In this document: one piece after another, positions 21,000 through 33,900 of the stretch
Layout: every line of letters starts with the position of its first letter
Numbering within the stretch: the first letter of the stretch is position 1
Assembly: GCF_029852145.1 (NCBI RefSeq)
Contig: NC_079974.1
Location: 13,269,041 to 13,333,040 of the forward strand
DNA length: 64,000 nt
Source of the DNA: Microplitis mediator
Taxonomy: Eukaryota; Arthropoda; Insecta; Hymenoptera; Braconidae
Direction: 5' to 3'
Program-made: the position numbers and the translations under genes
The notes under the pieces: generated by a model
What the model was told of the DNA's origin: nothing
Seen by the model: the letters and a program-made list of their open reading frames with translations, nothing else
Databases searched by the model: none

Positions 21000-22496
21000 T
21001 TTGAATACATGAAATTAAGGAGTTTTCAGTTCTCATTATTAAACTACAAAAAAAAAATAGAAAAGGTAAGTATGATAATTGGAATATATATAAGGAAAAT
21101 TATCAAATTAGTTTTTGTTTATTATTAAGTAAAATAATAAACAAAAAAATATGATGAAAAAAAAAATATTTGTTAACAAATGAATATAAATAATTTTTTT
21201 TTTTAATAATAAATATATGATCAAAAAGTAAGTATACAAATCAATTAAAAAAAAAAAAAAACAAGCAAAAATATTTATAAAAAAAAAATGTAGAAATTTT
21301 GAAATCAAATTTGGAATTTTTATAAAAAAAAATTATTGATAAATAAGTGAAATATTAAAAATAAATAATATACATACATTAATATTGTAAACTGAAATTA
21401 ACAATTATTCATATCTATCGAAAAAAATTTTTGAAAAATTTTAATTCAATTAATAACAATAAAAAAAAAATAAAGAACAAATAAAAATAATATTACATGA
21501 ATATATGTACCTATGAAATATATATGAGAAAACAATTTCATAATGAAAATAATAATGAATAAAATAATTTAAAAAAATTTATAAAAAAAATAATAACAAA
21601 TATATAATAAACATAATAATAATCTTTTATAAAAAAATAATAAATAAATAAAATATTGTCAAATGAAAACATACATATATTTAGTTTTATAAATATTTGT
21701 CATATATTAAAATATATGACAAATAACTAACAGTGGGGGTGTGACGTCACGACGTCTTATTCTTGCTGTCAATCAATTTATCAAAAATCGTACATGCTAT
21801 GTCATCTGGCTATGCATAAATTAATTAACTAGCTAAAAACTTTCAGCCATTATTACGGCTGATGATTTTTAAATTTGAATTTAAATTCAAATTATTTTTA
21901 TGAAATATTGTTGTTGGATAAATATTGAATAAATGAAATATCGAAATAAAATAATAAATACGAAATATGAAGTAATGAAATAGAAATGAAATTATATGAA
22001 TGAATAAATAATGAAAATAATGAAAGAAATAATGAAATGAAAATTATGAAATTATTATTATAAAAAAAATATAAAATGAATTTCGAAATATCTTTAAAAA
22101 ATGAAGATATTTGTTGTTTAAAAGAAAAATAAATAAAATTAATTATTAATGATATGTTTATTGATAATGAAACGAAATAATGAATGAATATGAAATGAAT
22201 TTGTGAAATCTTATAATAAAATATAATTAAATAATAATTATTAATAAACAAATTATTAATAATTAAAAATGAAATGAATTATAAAATGTTTAAATAAATG
22301 GAAAATATATTGCAATAAAGAAAACATAAGAATCAATAAATATTGATTTATGAATTCGACTCCAATGTTTTATGCGGATATTGCTAATTGCATTGGAAGT
22401 CATGAAAAATATATATATAAATAACAATTATAAAAAATATTGATTCAATTATGACCAATGAAATAATTGGTATAATTAAATAATTATTGGAAGGGA
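21000..22496. other. Extremely AT-rich noncoding stretch
   Basis: Mostly A/T with many TAATAA-type triplets; open frames here are low-complexity Ile/Phe/Tyr/Ser strings. One less AT-rich island lies near 21730 (GGGGGTGTGACGTCACGACG, containing TGACGTCA). No gene is seen. Confidence 0.6.
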
Positions 22497-23341
22497 TGTT
22501 ACTACCTGGTAACAGCTCTTCTGGAAATCGAAGAATATTTCAGTTTCCTAAGTGAGCTCATTCGTCAATAACGAAATTTTAATTATTTAAAGGCAAAGTC
22601 TTTAACTTTATTAAATCTTTAATAATGGTGATTTAATTGTTTATAAACTGAATTATTAAAATATAATTCAGATGTTTTTTTAAAATAATTGTTGAATTAT
22701 TCAAAAGTAGTAATTCATTTAATTAATAAATAATTTTGATAAACATTCCATCGATTATCAAATCTAATTTGAATTATTTAAATATAATTCATTTAATAAA
22801 AAAAATTGAATATTGATGAAATTACATCAATTATCAAGGGTTGAGAAGGAAGAATAATAAATAACAAATCAAATAAATAATTGTTGATAATAATAATAAT
22901 CATCAAATAAATCAAGGTAACAATTTAATTAAATAAATAATTAATAATAAATTTAAATAATAAATTGATTGTTTAAATAAATTGTATAACAAGTGAAATC
23001 GAGAGCTAAATCATTTTATAAAGCGTTAAAAATTGTGAAACGCATTTAATTGTCTAATTCAAATTTAATTTTGTTTTGTAATAATTTTTAAATAATTGTT
23101 TTGATTTAAATAAATTCGGAAGTTGTTTTAATTTTGCTTTTATTATTTTACTGAATTAATTAAATTTTATTTTACTTAATTTTTGATAATTTTAATTATC
23201 TCATAGACAACGAACCGTGAGTATTTTTATTTTAATTTTATTTTTAATAAACAGTCATCCTTATAGCTCTGTCCCAGTTATTTCGCTCGGCGACCGCTAA
23301 ACAGGAGCGCTACTCTTAATATGTGTTATTTTGACGTAACA
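22497..23341 (+). repeat. LTR (3' or solo), 845 bp
   Basis: It has inverted termini TGTTAC and GTAACA. The purine run GGAAGGGA directly before it looks like a polypurine tract, so it is probably the 3' LTR of a truncated plus-strand element. It ends exactly where a satellite monomer begins (23342). No target duplication is seen, in keeping with loss of the left part. Confidence 0.65.
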
Positions 23342-23480
23342 ATTGCGACTATTTTTTTTAAATTGTTTAAACTCAAGAGATGGTCGAAAAGAGTGTTCTG
23401 GACCAGATTACCCCACGTTACTTATTAAGGGTCTTAAGGGACTTTAAACAAAGCCCCTTAAAGATATCCAGCAGGGTATT
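23342..23480 (-). repeat. Isolated satellite monomer, reverse orientation
   Basis: This is one unit of the ~142-bp satellite found at 27915-40199 but on the opposite strand (it contains CCAGATTACCCCA and CCAGCAGGGTATTTT). It is bounded by an LTR end on the left and by a LINE 3' tail on the right. Confidence 0.85.
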
Positions 23481-23721
23481 TTTACGTTTTTTGGTTTTAT
23501 TTTTTATTTATTTATTTATTCATACCAACATTATTGCCTTCCGGCTTACATGTGTACCTGTCCAGGCCCAGGTACTAGCCTCACAATCACCCCCACTTAC
23601 AACTCTCCAATCTTAAAACTATGTCTTTATAACAACAGCAACAACTACAACAACAATACCTATTCCTATAACCTTAAAATTACTCTTATAACTACTGCTA
23701 CCACCATCGCCTCCCCCTTCA

Positions 23722-23797
<76 letters not shown>
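23722..23797 (+). repeat. (TTA)n microsatellite in the LINE 3' UTR
   Basis: About 75 bp of uninterrupted ATT/TTA. On the LINE strand it reads (AAT)n. Confidence 0.95.
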
Positions 23798-23801
<4 letters not shown>

Positions 23802-23890
23802 TCTCATAATCAACATCACCACTACCATCCGCTCGGGTGCCCGGGACTTCGCCGCCATACACGTTGTTTCTTGCATTCCATTCCTACCTT

Positions 23891-25339
23891 TCATTCTGCT
23901 TCTACCCTTATACTCTCCTTAATCTTTTTCATCCATTCTTCCATCCTTTCTACCCCTTCCCCCAACCCCTCCGTAAGTTCCTTCCACGTCCCACCCCACC
24001 TCCTCGTCTTTTGACATCTTCCAGTCACGTGCTCTATCGTCTCCCTCTCTACCCCACATAGCCTACATCTCCTCTCGTCCTCCTTCATCCGGTACCAGTT
24101 ACCGCTCCACTCACTCCCACATCTTATCTTCGCTACTACTCTCTTTTCCTTATTGCTCAAACCCCTTCCCTCACTCCAATATTCTGGTACCCCCTCCTTC
24201 ACGACTTCCTTATATCTCGGGTTAAACTCCGATTCCTTAATCTTATCCCTCCTTTCCTGTTTCTGAACATCTCGATCCCTATCCCTCAGCTCTGAACTTC
24301 TCCGTATCCCTCCTCTCCACTCTAAATCTATCCCTACCCCTGACCACCCACATCTGTTCAAGTATTTTTCCCTCTCTTCGTCCCTCACTCTCCCCTCTCT
24401 GTTCGCCCTCCCTCGTTCCTCCATTGCTTTTTTCAGTAAATCCCCACCCTTTCCTAGTCTAACCTTCTTCTCGAACTTACACGCCATGTATCCCGCTCTA
24501 ACTCTAACTTTTTCCATGTCCAACTCCTCTCTAACTATATACCCTGGCACTTGCCTCCCAACGCCCATGATCCATTTTCCGTACTGTTCCTGCATCCCCT
24601 CTACTTCCCTCCTTTCTCCCCGGCCCCACATTTCAGCCCCGTACATCGCAATGCTCAGTACCACACTGTTGAATAGCATTTTCCTCCACCTTATCCTTCC
24701 CCCGAACTTTTTCTCTCCTACGCTCCACACCATCCCCATAGCCAGCTTCGCCTTCCTAACCCTCTCCTTCACATGTTCTCTAACCTGATTGTTTCTCGTG
24801 AATTTGAATCCCAAATAACAGAAGCTCTTGACCTCCTCTACCACCTGTCCCTCCCACACCCATCTCCTACCCCCCTGTCTCCCCCTACCTCCTCCTTTAC
24901 TAAGCTTCATCATCTTCGTTTTCCCTACATTCACCTCCAGACCTCTATTTCTGAAATAACTCTCACAACTTCTCATCAATTCCCTCATCTCCTCTACACT
25001 CTCTGCCATCACCGCCGTATCATCCGCATATGCCAGCGACCATATCTTCCTACCCCCTACCACCAACCCTCTCACCTGCCTCTTTCTCAAGAAGTCCTCC
25101 AGATCAGCCACATATATATTGAATAATGACGGGCTTAGAGGGCACCCCTGCCGAACCCCCTTTTCCGTCCAGAATATCCCTGAGACCTCCCCACCGACGC
25201 TCACCCTACACCTTGTTTCCGTATAAATCCTTCTCACCCGTTCTGTCAGGCCCCCTTCCACCCCTAACCTGTCCATTGCCCTCAACAGAATTCTCCTATC
25301 CAGATTATCAAATGCCCCCTTCAGATCGAGAAACAACAC
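23891..25339 (-). pseudogene. LINE ORF2 fragment: reverse transcriptase palm to CCHC knuckle
   Basis: 482 codons beginning in RT motif A (LFLDLKGAFDNLDRRIL), then GVRQGCPLSPSLFNIYVADL and the catalytic box LAYADDTAV near 25020-25030. A thumb and linker region follows, and CRLCGVERETIEHVTGRC near the C-terminus is a CCHC zinc knuckle. The earlier RT motifs expected between the upstream fragment and motif A are missing, so the protein cannot be active. Confidence 0.88.
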
Positions 25340-25349
25340 ATATGCCGCC

Positions 25350-26063
25350 TTACCCCTTTCCTACTTCTCGCAGCCTTAGTCTGATCTTCCCCCTCCCAAA
25401 TATCCAAGCTTCATTCTTTACTCCATCCCCTCCTTCAGCCTTTCCTTTCTTCAGTCTTGTTATTTGCTTGTCAATTTCCTCATCTGTAGGCACTTCCTCC
25501 AGCTCTCCACCCCCTCCCTCTCCTCTACTTTGTAACTCTACGGGCTTTCCCTCCGTTCCTCCCAGCTCTTTCATGAAATGTTTTTTCCATTCCTCGATCC
25601 CATAGGCTTCCGTCACCCTGGTCCTCCTTTTCAAATCTCTTCCCAAGAACTCCCACGCCTCTCTTTCACTTTTAATACTTATCACCTCTTTTTCAACTTT
25701 CTTTTCCCACCGCTCTCTCTTCTTCTCCTTCAGTTTTCTATAATCCTCCCTCAGCTTCCTAAGTACATCCCTCCTCCTTCCTTTTCTTCTTTCTTTATTT
25801 AATCTTTTCTTCAGTTTCCTACACTCCTCATCCCACCACTCGTCTTTAGTCCTCCTTTTGTCTCTCACCTCCCTTACTACTACGCATTCTTTAACCTTTT
25901 CCTTCAACTCCGTCCACCTCCCTTCCCCCTTTTCACCCAGCCACTCAATGAGATTCTCCTTTTCTTCAAAACTGGCTCTCTCCTTCTCACACCAGCACTG
26001 CACCACTCTTTTCAGATTTTTCCTCGTTACACCTGCCCCTTTTCTATATCCATACTCGCCCAT
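25350..26063 (-). pseudogene. LINE ORF2 fragment: linker before RT
   Basis: 237 codons dominated by Glu, Lys and Arg, then a segment with KKGKAEGGDGVKNEAW, which resembles the K-x-GKAxGxDGIxNE motif at the start of LINE RT domains. Translation runs off into unrelated frame near 25350. The upstream endonuclease is missing. No start codon should be trusted because this is an internal slice of a larger protein. Confidence 0.75.
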
Positions 26064-26248
26064 CCATCTTCTATAGAAAATAATCTCTGCATCAGCAGTT
26101 AAATTTTGTCATATTATATAATATCAACTGAAATATTATAAACATTATACACATATAAAACAGGAAATAGATTTTAGTTTGTAAATTATAAATACATAAC
26201 AACAAATGAAAGATATGCTTGAGGAAAAAAAAGTATAAGCATATTTTA

Positions 26249-26805
26249 TCAGTCTTCATCACTATCCTCTTCAATCACAGGTGAAATACTGTCTCTATCA
26301 AATAATTTGCTAAGTATTTCAGCAGGCCTTAAAATCTTTGTTAAATATCTCCCGTGTGATAAATAGTAAACAACAGCAGCAACATGAGAGCAACATCCAA
26401 TTGTTCTCAGACCATTTACACACTCACAACTATGCCTCAATATGCTTTTTGGACCAATAGCATTTTTTTTATACTCAATAAAACATCTATAAACCTTTCT
26501 ATTAATCTGTCTGGATTGAACTTGAATTTTGAGTATATTTGACTGTTCTTTCACATATTAAATAGAGAGATAACCTGTTTCATCAAGCATTTCTGCTAAA
26601 TAGATGACAGCCTGTTTCAATTGATAGGAACCAGTGAAAAAATACGCAGATCATTTTCTGTCATTTCTGGAAAGTCTTCAAAAGTTTCAGATGAAATTGT
26701 TTGAAAGGCCAATTTTTTTCGCTGCCAGCCATTTTTTCGAACGTCTTCAGCTAACGTATTTACTACATTATTTTGCGATTTCATTGTTTCGATGACTTCA
26801 TCCAA
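26249..26805 (-). pseudogene. SWIM zinc-finger protein fragment, left copy
   Basis: Two consecutive minus-strand frames. The upstream one (26617-26805) lies in the spacer and is acidic with no known motif. The downstream one (26249-26554) has HSCECVNGLRTIGCCSHVAAV, a C-x-C...C-x-H SWIM zinc finger, followed by a tail ending in EEDSDED. SWIM fingers of this kind occur at the C-terminus of transposase-like proteins in insect genomes, so a DNA-transposon origin is likely but not proven. No DDE core is present. Confidence 0.6.
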
Positions 26806-27213
26806 AAACTCTGAGTCGGAAGTAAGACGCTTACTATACGTATTGAAGCAGGCTGTTTCCCATTTAGCAGAAATGCTAGATGAAACAGGTTATCTCACTA
26901 TTCAATATGTGAAAGAACAGTCAAATATACTCAAAATTCAAGTTCAATCCAGACACATTAATAGAAAGGTTTATAGATGTTTTATTGAGTATAAAAAAAT
27001 GCTATTGGTCCAAAAAGCATATTGAGGCATAGTTGTGAGTGTGCAAATGGTCTGAGAACAATTGGATGTTGCTCTCATGTTGCTGCTGTTGTTTACTATT
27101 TATCACACGGGAGATATTTAACAAAGATTTTAAGGCCTGCTGAAATACTTAGCAAATTATTTGATAGAGACAGTATTTCACCTGTGATTGAAGAGGATAG
27201 TGATGAAGACTGA
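26792..27213 (+). pseudogene. SWIM zinc-finger protein fragment, right copy (frameshifted)
   Basis: This is the mirror copy of the minus-strand fragment, with the same peptide from KEQSNILKIQVQSR onward. A frame change near 27020 splits it into 26792-27025 and 27022-27213, just before the HSCECANGLRTIGCCSH finger. The left copy has no break there, so the two arms have diverged slightly since duplication. Confidence 0.6.
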
Positions 27214-27387
27214 TAAAATATGATTATACATTTTTTTCCTCAAGTATATCTTTCATTTGTTGTTATGTATTTATAATTTACAAACTAAAATCTATTTCCT
27301 GTTTTATATGTGTATAATGTTTATAATATTTTAGTTGATATTATATGATATGACAAAATTTAACTGCTGATGCAGAGATTATTTTTG

Positions 27388-27914
27388 CAAATAACATTCA
27401 AGAACATATACAAACTAGGAAAATAATGATTCACACTTTAAACATGTAAATAAAGTAAATATTTGCTTAAAAAGTGGTTTTTATTTTTTTTTCTATATGG
27501 CGTACCTTTTTTAAAAATTTTAAAAGCACTTAAGTCTATAGGAAATTGGATGAGGAATCCAAAAAAAATTATTTCATAATTGTACCAGAACCGTAACATC
27601 GTGAAAAGTCGAAATTAAAACTAAAAAGTCATTTTTTTCGAGGTTGTTGTCGACCGATCAAGCTCCCAATTTTTTTCCGAGGAGCTACTATCGACCCCCA
27701 AAACATATCCCGAGTATAAGTCAATCGATAGAATAGTCTCTGAGAATATTCATTTTATCTGATTTTTACATATTTGGCTTTTTCTCGAAGACCGATTGGT
27801 TTCAAAAGCTGAAACTCTCAGGATCTTAATATCTTATTAGTACCTAAAAATCCCCGCAGTATCAAGCCGATACCTTTCGGGGGCAAATTCACCATGCTTA
27901 TACCCCTAGGGCCT
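27388..27914. other. Noncoding stretch before the satellite array
   Basis: AT-rich with no gene. The last 100 bp (from about 27830) contain degenerate pieces resembling satellite sequence, so the array edge is frayed. Confidence 0.5.
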
Positions 27915-30900
27915 TTAAAAAAAATAGTTGCAATTAAAATACCCCGCTAGATATATTTAAGGGGCTTCATGTCAGGTCCTCAAAGACCCTTGAAGAGTTA
28001 CATGGGGTAATCTAGTCCGAAACATCCTCTGCAATCTACCCTTAAGATTAAAAAATTAACAAAAAATAATCGCAATCAAAATATCTCATTAGATGTTGTT
28101 TCGGGTCGTGGTTTCAAGTCCCTATAGACCCTGAAATAGTTACGTAGGGTAATCTGGTCCGCAACATTTTCTGCGATTATGCCTCAAGTTGAAAAAATTG
28201 AAAACAAATAGTCAGAAAGTGAAAAAACCCGCTGGATATTGCCGGGAGGCTTCTTTCCAATCCCAAAAGGCCCTTAGAATGTTACGTCGTGTAGACTGGT
28301 CCGAACGACCCTCTGCGATCATCCCCTGAGTTTAAAAATTAAAATAAAAATAGTCGCAATCAAAATACCTCGCTAGATATTTGTCACAGGCTTCATATTA
28401 AGTCTTAAAAGAACCTTCAAAAGTTACATGGGGTAATTTGGTCCGAAACACACTGTGCTATCATCCCTTAAGTTTAAAAAATTACAAAAAATTGTGGCAA
28501 TGAACATGTCCCGCTGGATATTTTTAAGGGGCCTTATTTTAGGATTCCAAAGACCTTCAGAACGTTACATGGGGTTATCTGGTCCGGAACACACTTTGCA
28601 ATCATCCAATAAGTTTATAAAATTGAAAATAATAGTCGCAATAAAAATACCCCGCTAAATATCATTGACGGGCTTTGTTTGAGGACCTTAAAGACCCTTA
28701 AAAAGTTTCATGGGGTAATCTGGGCCGAAACACTTTCTGCAATCATCCCTTAAGTTCAAAAATATAAAAATAAATAGTCGCAATCGAAATACCCCGCTGG
28801 ATATTTCCGAGGGGCTTTATTTTGGGTCCTCAAGAACCCTTAAAGAGTAACATGGGGTAATCCGGTCCACGACACCCTCTGCGATCATCCCTTAAGTTTA
28901 AAAAATTCAAAAAAAATAGTCGCAATCAGAATACCCCGCTGGATATTTTTGAAGAGCTTTGTTTTGAGTCGACTAAGATCCTCAAAAAGTTAAGTGGAGT
29001 AATCTGGTCCGGAACACCCTCTGCAATCATCCCTTGGTTTGAAGAAATTAAAAAAAAATAGTCGCATTTAAAACACCCCCCTAGATAGTTTAAAGGCGCT
29101 TTATTTTAGGTTTTCAAGGACCCTCAAAAAGTTACACATCGTAATCTGCTCTGGAACACCCTCTGCGATCATCCCTTAAGTTTAGAAAATTGAAAATCAA
29201 TAATCGCATTTAAAACACGCCGCTAGATATTATTGAGGGGCTTCAATTTAGGTTCCCAAGGACCCTCAAAAAGTTAAATATGGTAATCTGGTCCGAAAAA
29301 ACCCTCTGCGATCATCCCTTAAGTGTAAAAAATTAAAAATCAATAATCGCAATCAAAATACCCTGCTGGATATTTTTGAGGAGCTTTATTGTGGGTCCCG
29401 AAAGACCCTCAAAAAGTGATACGGGGTAATCTAGTAAGGAACAACCTCTGCGATTATACCTTAAGTTTGATAAATAAAAAAGAACGGACGCAATGGAAAT
29501 ACCTCGCTGAAAACTTTGAGGAGCTGAATTTCGGGTCCTTTAAGACTCTGAAAAAGTTGCATAGGGTAATCTGGTTGGAACACCCTCAGCCATCATAGCT
29601 TAAGTTTGAGAAATTTGAAAAAAATAGTCGCAATCAGAATACCCCTTTGGATATTTCCGAAGAGCTTCATTTTGGATCTCAAAGGACCCTCGAGAGTGAC
29701 ATAGGGTAATATGGTCCTTAACACCCTCTGCAATCATCCCTAAAGTTTGGAAAATTAAAAAAACTTAGTCGCAATCAAAATGCCACGCTGTATATTCTCG
29801 AGAGGCTTGAATTCAGGTCCCTAAGAAATTTCATTAAGTGACATGAGGTAATCTGGTTCGGAACGACCTCTGCGATAATGCCTTAAGTTTAAAAAATCGA
29901 AAGAATAAGTCGCAAATAGAATATTCCGATAGATATTTTCGAGGGGCTTCATTATTGGTATTCAAAGACCCTCGAAAAGTTCCGCGGGCAAATCGGGCCC
30001 GGAACACCCTCTGCGATCGTCCCTTAAGTTCAAAAAATTATAAAAAAATAGTCACAATCAAAATACTCTGCTGAATATTTTTAAGGGGCTTAAGTTTTGG
30101 TCTCTATAGACCCTCAGAACTACATGGTGTAATCTGATCCAGAACACCCTCTGCAATCATCCCTTAAGTTTAAATATTAAAAAAAAAAATAGTCGCGATT
30201 AAAATACCCCGCTGGATACTCTCAAGGGGCTTTATTTTGGTCGACAAAGACCCTCAATAACTCAAATGGGGTAATCTGGTCCGAAAAACCCTCTGCAATC
30301 ATCACTTAAGTTTAAAAAATTAAAAAAAAATAGTCGCAATCAAAATACACCGCTGGATATTTTCGAGGAGCTTTATTTCAGGATCTCGAAGACCCTCAAT
30401 ACGTTAGATAGGGTAATCTGGTCCGAAACGACCCCTGCAATCATCCCGTTCGTTTATAAAATTAAAAAAAAATAGTCGCAATCACAATGCCCCACTAGAA
30501 ATTTTCGAGGGGCTTTACTTTAAGTCCCTCGAGACCCTCAACTAGTTACGTGGGGTAATCTGCTCCGGACCACACTCTGCGATCATCCCTTACGTTCAGG
30601 AAATTTAAAAAACATAGTTGCAATTAAAATACCCCCCTAGAAATTTTTAAGGTACTTCATTGTGGGTCCAAAAAGTTACATAGGATAATCTGGTCTGGAA
30701 AACACTCTGCGATCATCGCTCAAGTTCAAAAAATTAAACAAAATAGTCGTAATCAAAATAGCCAACTGGATATTATTAAAGGGCTCTATAATGGGTCCCC
30801 GGAGACCCTTAAAACGTTACATGTGGTAATCTGGTCAAGAAACCCCATCTGCGATAATCTCAAGCTTGAAGAAAAAAAAAAAAATAGTCGCAAGCAAAAT

Positions 30901-33900
30901 ACCCCACTAGATATGTTTGAGGGTCTTCATTTCAGGTCCCCAAGTACCCCTGAAATGTTACATGGGGTAATCTGGTTCGGAACACACTCTGCGATCATTC
31001 CTTCAGTTTAGGAAATTTAAAAACAATAGTTGCAATTAAAATACCTTCCTAGATATTTTTAAGTTGCTTCATTGTGGGTCCAAAAAGTCAAATGGTGTAC
31101 TCTGATTCAAATTACTCTCTGCGATTATTCCTTAGGTTGAAAAAATTGAAAAAAAAATAGTCAGAATCTAAAAAATCCCGCTGGATATGTTCGAAGGGCT
31201 TTGTTTTGAGTCCTCAAAGACCCTCAGAAAGTTACGTGGGGTAATCTGGTTCGAAACACCTTCTGCGATCATCCCTTAAGATTGAAAAATTGAAATAAAA
31301 TAGTTGCAATTAAAATGCCCGCTAGATATTTTTGGGAGCTTCATCGTAGCTCCCAAAAGAACATCAAAAAGTTACGTGGGTTAATCTGGCCCAGAACATC
31401 TTCTGCGATCATCCCTTGAGTTCAAAAAATAAAAAAAAATAATAGTCGCAATCAAAATACCCCCCTGGATATTCTCGAGGGGCTTTACTTTGGGTCCTCA
31501 AGGACCCTTAGAAAGTTACATGGGGTAACCCGGTCCACAACACCCACTGCAATCATCCCTTAAGTTTAAAAAATTTAAAAAGAATAGTAACAATCAAATT
31601 CTCCCACTAGATGTAATTGAGGGGCTTCATTTTGGGTCCCCGAAGTCCCTTGAAAAGTTACATGCAGTAATCTGGTCCGGAACACCCTCTGCGATCATCC
31701 CTAAAGTTTGATAAATTAAAAAAAAATATTCGCATATAAATTACTTCGCTAGATATTATTAAGGGGCTTCAATTTAGGTTCCCAAGGACCCGGAAAAAGT
31801 TACATATGGTAACTTAGTCCGGAAAACCCTCTACGATCATCCCTGAAGTTTAAAAAATTAAAAATCAATAATCGCAATCAAAATACCCTGCTGGATATTT
31901 TCGAGGAGCTTCATTTTGGGTCCCGAGAGACCCTCAAAAAGTATCATGGAGTAATCTCGTAAGGAACACTCTCTGCGATCATCTATTAAGTTTAAAAAAA
32001 TTAAAAAAAATGGACGCAATCAAAATACCTCGCTGGAAACTTTTGAGGTGCTGCATTTTAGGTCCTTAAAGACCCTGAAAAAGTTACATAGGGTAATCTG
32101 GTAAGAACCACCCTCTACGATCATACCTTAAGTTCAGAAAATTAAAAAAAATTGTTGCAATCAAAATACCCCGCTGAATTTTTTCGAAGGACTTCGTTTC
32201 GAATCTCCAAGGACCCTTAAACAGTTACGTAGGGTGATGTGGTCCGGAACACCCTCTGCGATCATCCCTTAAGTTTAAAAAAATTAAAAAATAATAATCG
32301 TAATCAAAATACTCCACTTGATATTTTTGAGGGCCTTCGTTTTGAGTCCCAACGAACCTTCAAAAAGTAACTTAGGGTAATCTGGTCTGGAACACCCTCT
32401 GCGATCATCTCTCGAGTTTCAAAAATGAATAAAACAGTCGTAATCATAATACCCCGCTGGATATCCTTAAGGGGCTTTATTTTGGGTCCCTGAAGACCCT
32501 CAGAAAGTAACATGGGGTAATCTGGTAAGAAACACCCTTTGCGATCATCTCTTAAGTTTGAAAAATTGAAAATCAATAATCGCAATCAAAATACCCCGCT
32601 AGATATTTTCGAGGAGCTTCAATTTGGGTCCCGAAGGACCCCCAAGAAGTGACATGGGGTAATCTGGTTTGGAACACCCTCTGCGATCGTCCCTTAAGTT
32701 CAAAAAATTATAAAAAAATAGTCACAATCAAAATACTCTGCTGAATATTTTTAAGGGGCTTAAGTTTTGGTCTCTATAGACCCTCAGAACTACATGGTGT
32801 AATCTGATCCAGAACACCCTCTGCAATCATCCCTTAAGTTTAAATATTAAAAAAAAAAATAGTCGCGATTAAAATACCCCGCTGGATACTCTCAAGGGGC
32901 TTTATTTTGGTCGACAAAGACCCTCAATAACTCAAATGGGGTAATCTGGTCCGAAAAACCCTCTGCAATCATCACTTAAGTTTAAAAAATTAAAAAAAAA
33001 TAGTCGCAATCAAAATACACCGCTGGATATTTTCGAGGAGCTTTATTTCAGGATCTCGAAGACCCTCAATACGTTAGATAGGGTAATCTGGTCCGAAACG
33101 ACCCCTGCAATCATCCCGTTCGTTTATAAAATTAAAAAAAAATAGTCGCAATCACAATGCCCCACTAGAAATTTTCGAGGGGCTTTACTTTAAGTCCCTC
33201 GAGACCCTCAACTAGTTACGTGGGGTAATCTGCTCCGGACCACACTCTGCGATCATCCCTTACGTTCAGGAAATTTAAAAAACATAGTTGCAATTAAAAT
33301 ACCCCCCTAGAAATTTTTAAGGTACTTCATTGTGGGTCCAAAAAGTTACATAGGATAATCTGGTCTGGAAAACACTCTGCGATCATCGCTCAAGTTCAAA
33401 AAATTAAACAAAATAGTCGTAATCAAAATAGCCAACTGGATATTATTAAAGGGCTCTATAATGGGTCCCCGGAGACCCTTAAAACGTTACATGTGGTAAT
33501 CTGGTCAAGAAACCCCATCTGCGATAATCTCAAGCTTGAAGAAAAAAAAAAAAATAGTCGCAAGCAAAATACCCCACTAGATATGTTTGAGGGTCTTCAT
33601 TTCAGGTCCCCAAGTACCCCTGAAATGTTACATGGGGTAATCTGGTTCGGAACACACTCTGCGATCATTCCTTCAGTTTAGGAAATTTAAAAACAATAGT
33701 TGCAATTAAAATACCTTCCTAGATATTTTTAAGTTGCTTCATTGTGGGTCCAAAAAGTCAAATGGTGTACTCTGATTCAAATTACTCTCTGCGATTATTC
33801 CTTAGGTTGAAAAAATTGAAAAAAAAATAGTCAGAATCTAAAAAATCCCGCTGGATATGTTCGAAGGGCTTTGTTTTGAGTCCTCAAAGACCCTCAGAAA

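Larger units (their letters stand above)
23481..26090 (-). mobile_element. Non-LTR retrotransposon (LINE), 5'-truncated and internally deleted
   Basis: Read on the minus strand, it has a Lys/Arg/Glu-rich region before RT, an RT with YADD, a C-terminal CCHC knuckle, a 3' UTR with a TAA-type microsatellite and an A-rich tail next to satellite DNA. The endonuclease domain is absent. A deletion and frame change near 25340 removes the first RT motifs. Composition is far more GC/purine-skewed than its surroundings. The clade is not assigned. Confidence 0.85.
26083..27387. repeat. Head-to-head inverted duplication carrying a SWIM zinc-finger gene fragment
   Basis: Arms of about 530-540 bp (26083-26614 and 26846-27387) are reverse complements, bounded by TAATCTCTGCATCAGCAGTT and its complement. 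The spacer (26615-26845) is not duplicated. The outer half of each arm is noncoding and the inner half encodes the same C-terminal protein segment, pointing outward. Confidence 0.88.

Noticed and set aside
23619..23894. ORF with a long Ile run
   Set aside because: It is the translation of the (TTA)n microsatellite on the other strand.
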